DNA of 8,978 nt from an uncultured Collinsella sp. (GCA_900553705.1 USEK01000047.1:1-8978); one strand, 5' to 3'; shown: positions 1-5,822, counted from the stretch's first letter. The notes: generated by a model not told the origin, from the letters alone. Translations and numbers: made by a program.

Positions 1-2
1 AG

Positions 3-35
3 TCGTCGGCAGCGTCAGATGTGTATAAGAGACAG
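3..35 (+). other. Illumina Nextera Read 1 adapter (non-genomic)
   Basis: Positions 3-16 are the Nextera Read 1 overhang TCGTCGGCAGCGTC and 17-35 are the 19-base Tn5 mosaic end AGATGTGTATAAGAGACAG, joined exactly as in the library adapter. This is library sequence left at an assembly edge. It creates false peptides: MCIRDR on the plus strand and LSLIHI on the minus strand, the latter forming the apparent C-terminus of the permease. Genomic sequence starts at about position 36. Bases 1-2 may be the end of the index read-in. Confidence 0.98.
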
Positions 36-1652
36 GATAAAGCCGATGCGCTCAAGCAAGATGCGAGAGCCGGCGCGTGGGGCCTTGGGACGCATGAGCG
101 AGGCTGGGGTCTCGGCCATCTCGTGGCGGCAGGCGATAATCGTAGCGCCCACCACGCCCACGGCAAACAGCGCCACCGAGACGATTGAGGACACGATGTC
201 GTACGAGAGCAACATCTGGGGCAGCGAGTACATGTCGTCGAACACCGTAAACAGGAACAGCGGCAGGCCCACAAATCCGATGATGTTGCCGAGCACGCCG
301 CCGATCAGACATGCCCACAGCGCATAGTCCACGTATTTGGACAGGATGCGCCCGCGTGAATAGCCGAGCGCCTTGTACAGGCCAATGAGCGTGCGCTCCT
401 CCTCGACCATGCGCGTGGCGGTGGTAAGGCTGATGAGCACGGCGACGACAAAGAAGATAAATGGGAAAACCGTGGCGATGGCCTCAATTGACGAGCTATC
501 GCTCTCGACGCTCGAGTAGCTTGCGATGTTACCGCGGTCCTGGATGTACCAGGTGCATTCGCCCAGATCGGAAAGCTCGGCGCGGGCATCGGCAAAATGC
601 TGGTCCGCGGCGGCGCGCCGCTGGTCCAACTCTGCCTGAGCCTGGACGCGCTCCTCGCTGCCCTCGGTCATGCGATTGATGTTGTCCTGTTCAATCCCAA
701 AGAGCATATTCGCCTGGCGCTCGGCCGCATCCAAGCTTGCCGGCGTGTCGACCGTCAGCTCCTGAACGCGCGCCTTCTCACGCCCCTCGCGGATCTTCTC
801 GATGTTGCCTTTAACCTCGTTGATCTTTGTCGTGTAGGCATCCGAATAGGAGTTGAGGCTCTTGGCTCCCTCGACGATCACGTGGACTGCGGAGTAGGAA
901 GAAGATGTCGCGGCATCCTCGCTCACATAGAACTTATAGTCCGCAGCCGAAGCAGCGCGAAAGGCGTTGACTGTCGAGTCGGAGCTCACGTCGGTAGGAT
1001 CGAGGACCTCGGCCGTAATGGTGTAATCGCCCGCGACAAACTGATCCTTGGCGCTTTGGTTGGACGAACTCGCGTCATTGGCGGCAAAACTCACCGTATC
1101 GCCGAGTTTTTTGCCCGAAGCCTTCAGGAACTTCGAAGTCACCGCGACCTCATCGGCGCTCTCGGGCAAATCGCCGCTCACCAGCACCGGTTGATCGATA
1201 TTCTCCTTGGAGAGACTTTGCACGACCACGCGCTCGCGCGTTGTGCCCACGGCGGTGTAGGCGGTCTCGGTGTAGATGCCCTCGGCCGTCTCGACGCCGT
1301 CGACCTCTTGGATAGCCGCAAGATCGTCACGCGTAAGACCATAGGTCGACTGCACGTTAATGTCATAGATATTCTGCTGGTCAAAATAGGCGTCGACCGA
1401 ATCGCACAAATCCTCGCAGCCCGCCTTAAGGCCGCACATCACGCTCACGCCAAGCGCAGTGATGACCACGATAGACAAAAAGCGCTTAAGACTGCCCCGA
1501 ATCGTGCGGTAGATGCCACGGCGAAATACCGTCGGCACCATATCGTTTGAGCTTTGAGCGGTGCGGTAGGTCGCGAACTCCCGGTCGCGACCCGCGTGCT
1601 CCGTATCGTGGTTTTGGCTGTTTTGGCGATCTTGCTCCATGGGCGCTACCAC
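36..1652 (-). CDS. FtsX/MacB-type ABC transporter permease, 3' end cut off
   Basis: Membrane subunit of an ABC exporter, probably partner of the ATPase encoded just upstream. About 539 genomic codons remain. Visible parts, in residues: a hydrophilic N-terminal tail (1-45); a first membrane helix (about 58-75); a large extracellular MacB_PCD-like region with a short charged coiled-coil-like stretch (about 300-360); then three membrane helices (about 393-412, 444-468, 486-508) forming one FtsX domain. The cytosolic loop after helix 2 has the acidic EEER and the LYKALGYSRGRI segment typical of FtsX permeases. Family members of this layout usually carry a second FtsX half and approach or exceed 1,000 residues, so the C-terminal half is missing. 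The apparent end, LSLIHI plus stop, is adapter sequence. The start is uncertain: GTG at 1652 overlaps the ATPase gene by 7 bp, while ATG at 1640 lies 5 bp after its stop; neither has a strong Shine-Dalgarno. The substrate cannot be told from sequence. Confidence 0.9.
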
Positions 1653-2347
1653 TCGATCGTCTCGATAGGCACGGGATTTTGCTGAACTGTCTCGCTCTCC
1701 ACGCGGCCACTCTTAAAGCGGATCAGGCGATCGGCCATGGGCGCCAGCGCGGAGTTGTGAGTGATGATAATAACCGTGATGCCTTGCTTGCGACAGGTGT
1801 CCTGCAGCAGCTGCAAAATCTGCTTGCCGGTTTTGTAGTCGAGTGCACCCGTGGGCTCGTCGCACAAAAGCAGCTTGGGGTTCTTGGCCAGCGCGCGGGC
1901 GATGGACACGCGCTGCTGCTCGCCGCCCGAAAGCTGCGCGGGGAAGTTGGCGAGGCGCTCGCCCAGGCCAACCTGGCGAAGCGTTTGCTCGGCATCGAGC
2001 GAATCAGGGCAGATTTGCGCCGCGAGCTCGACGTTTTCGAGCGCCGTCAGGTTGGGGACCAAATTGTAGAACTGGAAGACAAAGCCGACGTCGGCGCGGC
2101 GGTATTCCACGAGCTGCGCCTCGTTGGCGGAGCTCACGTCGCGCCCGTCCACCGTAACGGTGCCGGAGGTCGCCGTATCCATGCCGCCCAGAATGTTGAG
2201 CGCCGTGGTCTTGCCGGCACCCGAAGCACCCAGAATGATGGCGAGCTCGCCGCGCTCGACCGTAAAGCTCGCGCCGTCGAGCGCATGAATGCGGGCGTCG
2301 CCCTCGCCGTATGCTTTGATGACGTCTTTGAATTCGATATAGGCCAT
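1646..2347 (-). CDS. ABC transporter ATP-binding protein (MacB/LolD type)
   Basis: Cytosolic ATPase, 233 residues, the usual size for LolD/MacB-class subunits. All nucleotide-binding motifs are intact: Walker A GASGAGKTT (residues 40-48), Q-loop glutamine 92 in VFQFYNLVPNLTALENV, ABC signature LSGGEQQR (139-146), Walker B LLLCDE (159-164) followed by PTGALD, and H-loop His197 in IIITHN. The FQFYNLVP and PTGALD wording is characteristic of the family that pairs with FtsX-type permeases in macrolide, lipoprotein or peptide export and cell-envelope stress. The ATG at 2347 is preceded on the minus strand by a modest GGGAA purine stretch. The permease gene starts at or inside its 3' end, so the two are probably co-transcribed and translationally coupled. 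ATPase identity is secure; the exported substrate is unknown. Confidence 0.96.
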   Translation of the reverse strand: MAYIEFKDVIKAYGEGDARIHALDGASFTVERGELAIILGASGAGKTTALNILGGMDTATSGTVTVDGRDVSSANEAQLVEYRRADVGFVFQFYNLVPNLTALENVELAAQICPDSLDAEQTLRQVGLGERLANFPAQLSGGEQQRVSIARALAKNPKLLLCDEPTGALDYKTGKQILQLLQDTCRKQGITVIIITHNSALAPMADRLIRFKSGRVESETVQQNPVPIETIEW

Positions 2348-2380
2348 CGATTAATTCCCATCTGGTCGGATAACTCTTTA

Positions 2381-2408
2381 GTATTACCCATTTCCCACCT
2401 ACCAAAAA
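2381..2408 (-). promoter_or_regulatory. Possible promoter of the ABC exporter operon
   Basis: On the minus strand TTTTTG (2408-2403) and TAATAC (2386-2381) are separated by 16 bp and lie about 35 bp before the ATPase start codon. The -35 match is poor and the call rests on consensus resemblance only. Confidence 0.22.
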
Positions 2409-2504
2409 GGGACAGGTTTATTTTGGCAGGTTTTATATGGGGAAACGGCAGCTATAGATGAGGCGCCGAGGAGGCAGAGAAATCATCGACGGGGTCAGGC
2501 CGAC

Positions 2505-2711
2505 CGCCAAACACAACGCATGCACACCGGGCCCTACGACAACGAACCGGCGACCGTAGGCGCTATGCATGAATACACGACCGAGCAGGGCTATGTCCCC
2601 GACTTCTCAGACACCCGTTTCCATCACGAAATCTATCTCTCCGATCCACGCAAATGTGCACCGGAGAAACTTAAGACCGTGGTTCGTCATCCTATCAAGC
2701 GCGCTGAATAG
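2505..2711 (+). pseudogene. GyrI-like ligand-binding protein, C-terminal remnant
   Basis: The translated fragment MHTGPYDNEPATV, then YVPDFSDTRFHHEIYLSDPR, then a KLKTVVRHPIK ending matches the conserved C-terminus of GyrI-like small-molecule-binding proteins (AraC_E_bind/GyrI fold), in which the MHxGPYD and HHEIYLSDPR segments line the ligand pocket. Full proteins are about 200 residues; only about 65 remain here. Upstream of the ATG at 2520 the frame stays open, but after at most a few codons it no longer resembles the family, so the 5' two-thirds was lost, with the break near 2505. No convincing ribosome binding site precedes 2520. The intact C-terminus and a normal stop at 2709-2711 suggest recent deletion. 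Treat as non-functional unless shown otherwise. Confidence 0.78.
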
Positions 2712-2784
2712 CGTGGAGCGTCATTTCACGCGCTAGGTTTTAAGCTAGCCAACCAGCCGCCTCCTAGGCCGTCCGGTAATTATC

Positions 2785-2811
2785 TTGACGCGGCCCGTCG
2801 CATCTTATAAG
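2785..2811 (+). promoter_or_regulatory. Possible promoter of the Abi_2 leader RNA
   Basis: TTGACG (2785-2790) is a good -35 element. TATAAG (2806-2811) is a plausible -10 with a slightly short 15-bp spacer. Transcription would begin near 2818, just ahead of the structured leader. Consensus match only. Confidence 0.45.
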
Positions 2812-2817
2812 TTTGTT

Positions 2818-2866
2818 TTGCTAAAGCTGGAAAGCCTCTCAACGATGCGCAACTCCAGCTCTTTTT
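2818..2866 (+). ncRNA. Structured leader RNA upstream of Abi_2 (candidate RNA antitoxin)
   Basis: A short RNA is predicted from the candidate start near 2818 to the U-tract ending at 2866. Stem 1 pairs AGCTGGA (2825-2831) with TCCAGCT (2854-2860). Directly next to the 5' arm, in the loop, AAGCCTCT (2832-2839) is perfectly complementary to AGAGGCTT (2873-2880), which contains the Shine-Dalgarno of the Abi_2 gene starting at 2883. The two stems interlock as a pseudoknot in the read-through transcript, or the loop arm could act in trans on the toxin message. Promoter, short RNA, terminator, then toxin gene parallels type III toxin-antitoxin loci. From memory and unchecked, AbiF-type genes have been reported with such upstream RNAs and proposed as relatives of Cas13 ancestors. 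The RNA looks intact although the gene behind it is broken. Boundaries are inferred. Confidence 0.55.
2825..2866 (+). terminator. Intrinsic terminator/attenuator between leader RNA and Abi_2
   Basis: A 7-bp perfect stem (2825-2831 with 2854-2860) with a 22-nt loop is followed immediately by CTTTTT (2861-2866). This is the form of a Rho-independent terminator, though the loop is long. It lies 16 bases before the Abi_2 start codon, so it would limit read-through into that gene. Confidence 0.55.
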
Positions 2867-2882
2867 ATATCAAGAGGCTTAA

Positions 2883-3229
2883 ATGAAATACCAAAAGTCG
2901 TGGATATCCATCAACGAACAGATAGCACTATTGACAGAAAACAAGGGTCTTAAGTGCTCTGATCAAAGCGAACTCGAGCGAGCTTTGGTCGAAGTCGGCT
3001 ACTACAGACTGTCGGCCTACTGGTTTCTCTACAAAACCAAATGCAAGTCCGGGATTACCATCTTTCGCGAAGGCACAACATTCGAAACCATCATCTGCTC
3101 GTATGAATTTGACTGAGCCCTCCGACAGCTAATGTTTGATGCGGTCGACAGAATTGAGATCTACCTCAGAAGCAAGATTGCCTATCTTGCCTCTGAAGAA
3201 CGCGGACCTTTCTGTTATCCAGATGTCGC
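2883..3229 (+). pseudogene. Abi_2 (AbiD/AbiF-type) abortive infection gene, nonsense mutation and 3' loss
   Basis: The N-terminus has the Abi_2 pattern: a KSWISINEQIALL start, GYYRLSAYWF, FREGTTFETII and YEFD. At 3114-3116 a TGA interrupts the frame. Reading continues in the same frame as ALRQLMFDAVDRIEIYLRSK and then IAYLASEERGPF, which is the expected family continuation; the interrupted word is normally YEFDR, so a single CGA to TGA change explains the stop. Homology ends near 3225-3230, where a ClC channel fragment begins. About 115 of an expected roughly 300 codons remain, so the C-terminal part, where HEPN-type catalytic residues would lie, is gone. The family belongs to the HEPN-like abortive infection proteins and is implicated in phage defence. 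The start ATG at 2883 has AAGAGG (2872-2877) 5 bases upstream. Base composition is visibly more AT-rich than the flanking genes, consistent with acquired DNA. Confidence 0.85.
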
Positions 3230-3445
3230 CATAACGAGGCTCAACTCGGCATGTCCATCGCGCTTTGCGCCGCGCTGGGCTACGCAGCTGTCTTTTGCAG
3301 CGCCACCAATACACTGCTCGCGCCCATCCTGATTGGCTGTGAAGTCTTCGGCTTTGGTAACTTGCCGATGTTCTTTATTGTCTGCGTTGTGGCTTATCTG
3401 TTCAACATGGATGAGTCGATCTACGCCCTGCGGGAGCGGGCGTAG
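3230..3445 (+). pseudogene. ClC-family chloride channel, C-terminal remnant
   Basis: About 70 codons ending at a TAG (3443-3445) encode hydrophobic sequence with the ClC hallmarks AAVFCSATNTLLAPILIG, a GNLPMFFIVCVVAYLF helix and a DESIYALR tail, corresponding to the last transmembrane helices of voltage-gated chloride channel family proteins (usually 400 or more residues). Codons just before the first ATG (3251) read EAQLG and still look like the family, so the fragment starts near 3236 without its own start or ribosome binding site. It is joined in a different frame to the 3' end of the Abi_2 remnant. Without the pore and selectivity helices it cannot work as a channel. Confidence 0.8.
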
Positions 3446-3450
3446 ATCGA
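3416..3450. repeat. Perfect 13-bp inverted repeat over the ClC remnant stop
   Basis: TCGATCTACGCCC (3416-3428) and GGGCGTAGATCGA (3438-3450) are exact reverse complements around a 9-base loop, spanning the stop codon at 3443-3445. It would form a strong hairpin in RNA. No U-tract follows on either strand, so it is not a classical intrinsic terminator; it may be a processing or mRNA-end structure. Confidence 0.7.
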
Positions 3451-3505
3451 TGTCCAAAGCAAGTGGTCTCAACCGGAAACGGCGTCCTGCTCTGAGGCTG
3501 TATTC

Positions 3506-3557
3506 CGGGACACGGTTTCCGCTTGGGACTCCATTCGGGAAGCGCGTCCCGTTCTTT
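3506..3557 (+). terminator. Imperfect GC-rich hairpin with T-rich tail
   Basis: CGGGACACGGTTTCC (3506-3520) pairs with GGGAAGCGCGTCCCG (3537-3551) with a few mismatches or wobbles, and TTCTTT follows at 3552-3557. It could end plus-strand transcription coming from the remnant region. A related word, GGAAACGGCGTCC, lies just upstream near 3476-3488, so this may instead be a small repeat element. Nothing coding is recognised in 3446-3590. Confidence 0.35.
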
Positions 3558-3590
3558 CACGGCGTCTTGGCTATGCAAAGTGCCCTGGCG

Positions 3591-4169
3591 CTATTCCTCG
3601 TACGCGCCCTCAAGCCGAAGCAGCCATTCCTTGCGGTCAAGCCCGCCGGCATATCCGTTGAGCGACCCATCAGCGGCAACCACGCGATGGCACGGCACAA
3701 TAATCGAAATGGGATTACGCGCGACCGCGGCCCCCACGGCACGGGGAGACACAACAGGCGCCTCATTTCCCGGCACACGATGTCGAGCCGCAACACGCTG
3801 GGCGATCTCGCCATACGTAGCGACCTCGCCACGCGGAATAGAAAGCAGTTCGTACCAGACTTCACGCTGAAACGCCGTGCCAATCATATGCAACGGAGGC
3901 GTAAACCGAGGTTCCTGCCCTGCAAAATAAGCATTCAGCCAAGCCCAGGAACGCTCAAGCACCGAAGACGCCGCACCATTTGCAGGACTCACCGACGACA
4001 TGCCGCCAGCACCAGAAACTGCATCGGCGCCTTCAACATGTTCGGGATCTTCTTTGAGAAGCGTGGAGCCAAAGTGCTCCTGCCCCTCAAACCAAAGCCC
4101 CGTCAGACCGCGGCCATCAGCGGCAAGCAAGATTTCGCCCAAAGGCGAAGCAAACGTCGTCGTGACCAC
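3591..4169 (-). CDS. ogt: Methylated-DNA--protein-cysteine S-methyltransferase (Ogt type)
   Basis: DNA repair protein that transfers the alkyl group from O6-methylguanine (and O4-methylthymine) to its own cysteine, a single-use reaction (EC 2.1.1.63). The 192 residues contain an N-terminal MGMT-like domain (about 1-95, starting VTTTFASPLGEILLAADGRG) and the C-terminal DNA-binding methyltransferase domain: FQREVWYELLSIPRGEVATYGEIA, the SPRAVGAAVARNP recognition region, and the active-site PCHRV at 159-163 with Cys160, followed by NGYAGGLDRKEWLL. A stretch of about 25 small polar residues near 48-72 is a low-complexity insert between the two parts. The start is GTG at 4169, chosen because AAAGGAG (4182-4176, minus strand) lies 6 bases ahead of it. 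It is flanked by degenerate DNA on one side and repeats on the other, so it is probably a single-gene unit. All key residues are present. Confidence 0.95.
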   Translation of the reverse strand: MVTTTFASPLGEILLAADGRGLTGLWFEGQEHFGSTLLKEDPEHVEGADAVSGAGGMSSVSPANGAASSVLERSWAWLNAYFAGQEPRFTPPLHMIGTAFQREVWYELLSIPRGEVATYGEIAQRVAARHRVPGNEAPVVSPRAVGAAVARNPISIIVPCHRVVAADGSLNGYAGGLDRKEWLLRLEGAYEE

Positions 4170-4228
4170 CAGCGGCTCCTTTCAAAACTCCGCAACATAA
4201 TACCGCGAATTGTGCAGACAACCTCAAT

Positions 4229-4380
4229 CGACCCCAAAGTCACCCAAGGCAGCAGGCGCGCAGCGCCGCAGCTGCCGCACGACCCCAAAGTCCCCGCAGG
4301 CAGCAGGCGCAACGCGCCGCAGCTGCCGGCCGCGCCCCACAGTCCCAAAAGGCGGCAGGCGCAAAGCGCCGAGGCCGCCG
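4229..4380. repeat. Three tandem ~51-bp hairpin repeats
   Basis: Units begin near 4229, 4280 and 4331, the first two with CGACCCCAAAGT and the third with a diverged version. Each holds a two-part hairpin: GGCAGC-A-GGCGC, a 3-base loop, GCGCC-3 bases-GCTGCC, at 4248-4276 and 4299-4327. The third copy (4351-4379) has GGCGGC and GCCGCC instead, so both arms changed together and pairing is kept. Spacing is 51 then 52 bp, which breaks any reading frame. The plus strand is strikingly poor in T. This lies downstream of asd on its transcript strand and upstream of the methyltransferase. The element family is not recognised. Confidence 0.8.
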
Positions 4381-4480
4381 CCGGGACCAGAGCCCGCAAC
4401 AGCCGCGCGCCCCCACATCAGCCCAGCGGCCTCAACCAACAACGGCCCCATCGCAGGCCGCCTGCAGCAGCGTCACCGCA

Positions 4481-4610
4481 GGCGGGGGCCGGGCTTAGTT
4501 TTCAGAACACTCCGCAGACCAGTGTGGCGCCTTGTCCGCGGCTCCGAAGGAGCAGGACAAGGCGCCACACATGGTCGAGGACGTTCTGAAAACTAAGCCC
4601 GGCCCCCGCC
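4481..4610. repeat. 130-bp palindrome with perfect 28-bp arms
   Basis: Bases 4481-4508 are the exact reverse complement of 4583-4610 (28 of 28). Inside, GACCA (4517-4521) faces TGGTC (4572-4576), TGTGGCGCCTTGTCC (4523-4537) faces GGACAAGGCGCCACA, and the tip is GCTCC-GAA-GGAGC, so almost the whole element folds into one long hairpin. It starts 12 bases beyond the asd stop codon on the asd transcript. It may serve as the asd transcript end, but it has no terminal U-tract and is far larger than a terminator. A non-autonomous mobile or dispersed palindromic element is the main alternative. No clear target-site duplication is seen at its edges. The intervening 4381-4480 is C-rich, T-poor and has no recognised gene. 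Confidence 0.85.
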
Positions 4611-4622
4611 GGACAGGTCAAC

Positions 4623-5648
4623 CTACTTGCAGAGCAGCTTGGCGATCTGGACGGCGTTGGTTGCCGCGCCCTTACGGATTTGGTCGCCGCAGCACCAGAA
4701 GGTGATGCCGCGCGCAGCCTCGGGGTTCGAGATGTCGCGACGCACGCGACCGACCCAGATCAGGTCCTGGTCGGACGTGTCCATCGGCATGGGGAAGCGG
4801 TCGTGTGCATCCTCGGCGCTCATGTCGTCAACCAGCTTCACGCCCGGAGCGGCAGCCAGCGCAGCACGGGCCTCTTCCACCGTAATGTCGCGCTCAAACT
4901 CGAGCGTGATGCTCTCGGAGTGCGAACGCAGCACGGGCACGCGCACGCAGGTGCAGTTCACGCGCAGCTCGGGCAGATGCATAATCTTGCGGCCCTCGTT
5001 TTGTAGCTTCATCTCCTCGGAGGTAAAGCCCTCCTCCTTGACGCCGCCAATCTGCGGAATCAGGTTACTCGCCAGCTGGGCGGCAAACGCGCGCGGCTCG
5101 GGAATCTCCTCGCCGCTGCCCAGGGCGGCCAGCTGAGCCTCGAGCTCGGCCATACCGGGGGCACCGGCGCCCGAAGCTGCCTGATACGTGGACACGATCA
5201 TGCGCTTCACGCCGGCGAGCTGATGCAACGGCCACGTGGGAACCAGGCCGATGATGGTCGCGCAGTTGGGATTGGCGATAAGGCCGTGATGCCACTTGAT
5301 ATCGTCGGCATTGATCTCGGGCACGACCAGCGGTACCTCGGGATCCATACGGAAGGCATGGCTGTTGTCGACCACGACGGCACCGCGCTTGACGGCCTCG
5401 GGCAGCAGCTCCTTGGCGATATCGTCGCCGGCAGCGCCGAGCACGATGTCGCAGCCCTCAAAGGCCTCGGGGCAAGCTTCCTCAATCACGATCTGCTCGC
5501 CGCGGAACTCAACGGTCTTGCCCGCGGAGCGTGCACTTGCCAGCAGCTTGAGCTTACCAACTGGGAACTCCTGCTCGTTAAGGCACTCGAGCATCTGGGT
5601 GCCCACGGCTCCCGTCGCGCCCAAAATAGCAACCGTGTACTGTTTCAT
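4623..5648 (-). CDS. asd: Aspartate-semialdehyde dehydrogenase
   Basis: Cytosolic enzyme reducing L-4-aspartyl phosphate with NADPH to L-aspartate semialdehyde (EC 1.2.1.11), the branch point to lysine/diaminopimelate and to homoserine, threonine and methionine. 341 residues, the normal size. The NADP-binding loop is GATGAVG (10-16), catalytic Cys129 sits in NPNCATI, the substrate segment YQAASGAGAPG is at 155-165, and the likely general-base His243 is in RVPVLRSHS. The open frame extends upstream to 5735, but ATG 5648 is the start: family similarity begins there with MKQYTVAILGATG, and AAGGGGG (5659-5653, minus strand) precedes it. It lies downstream of lysC on the same strand, 174 bp apart with a terminator between, so it probably has its own promoter as well as any read-through from lysC. 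The 28-bp-arm palindrome starts just after its stop. Confidence 0.97.
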   Translation of the reverse strand: MKQYTVAILGATGAVGTQMLECLNEQEFPVGKLKLLASARSAGKTVEFRGEQIVIEEACPEAFEGCDIVLGAAGDDIAKELLPEAVKRGAVVVDNSHAFRMDPEVPLVVPEINADDIKWHHGLIANPNCATIIGLVPTWPLHQLAGVKRMIVSTYQAASGAGAPGMAELEAQLAALGSGEEIPEPRAFAAQLASNLIPQIGGVKEEGFTSEEMKLQNEGRKIMHLPELRVNCTCVRVPVLRSHSESITLEFERDITVEEARAALAAAPGVKLVDDMSAEDAHDRFPMPMDTSDQDLIWVGRVRRDISNPEAARGITFWCCGDQIRKGAATNAVQIAKLLCK

Positions 5649-5722
5649 GCTTCCCCCTTTAAAGGTTGTGGCTTTTGCCCGCACGCCGAGCAGGCCGATT
5701 ATTGTTGCCAGTGTATACAAGA

Positions 5723-5756
5723 ACGGGGCGGGCACGAAACCCGCCCCGTCGAAACG
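5723..5756 (-). terminator. Intrinsic terminator after lysC
   Basis: On the minus strand ACGGGGCGGG (5749-5740) pairs perfectly with CCCGCCCCGT (5732-5723) around a 7-base loop, followed by TCTTGTAT. A 10-bp GC-rich stem with a partly T-rich tail, 74 bp after the lysC stop, suits a terminator or attenuator separating lysC from asd. The listed span includes the bases just upstream of the stem. Confidence 0.6.
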
Positions 5757-5772
5757 AAACCGAAACGAAACG
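5750..5772. repeat. Short GAAAC pentamer repeat
   Basis: Four GAAAC words occur within 5751-5771, as two pairs separated by one C, immediately beside the lysC terminator stem. Too short to classify. Confidence 0.6.
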
Positions 5773-5822
5773 CCCCGCCGTAGATTTATGAGACATGTCC
5801 CAAAAAATCACCGGGATGACAG

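Noticed and set aside
597..1550. Long plus-strand open frame of 317 codons
   Set aside because: It lies wholly opposite the permease gene, shows no family resemblance, and is explained by codon bias of the real minus-strand gene.
4229..4380. CRISPR array
   Set aside because: The units are tandem imperfect copies without unique spacers between identical short repeats.
4224..4451. Minus-strand peptide repeats of 17 residues in the tandem repeat region
   Set aside because: The 51-bp period allows an open frame, but the 52-bp step before unit 3 shifts the frame, and base changes preserve RNA pairing rather than a peptide.
3333..4589. Plus-strand open frame of 418 codons across the methyltransferase and the repeats
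   Set aside because: It is opposite a secure methyltransferase gene and then translates hairpin repeats; arginine/proline-rich low-complexity sequence with no domain.
4481..4610. Insertion sequence with terminal inverted repeats
   Set aside because: The 74-bp interior has no transposase and itself folds into the hairpin; no target duplication is visible, so it is listed as a palindromic repeat only.
5649..5735. 29-residue N-terminal extension of Asd
   Set aside because: Family similarity and the ribosome binding site place the start at 5648; the extension overlaps the upstream terminator stem.
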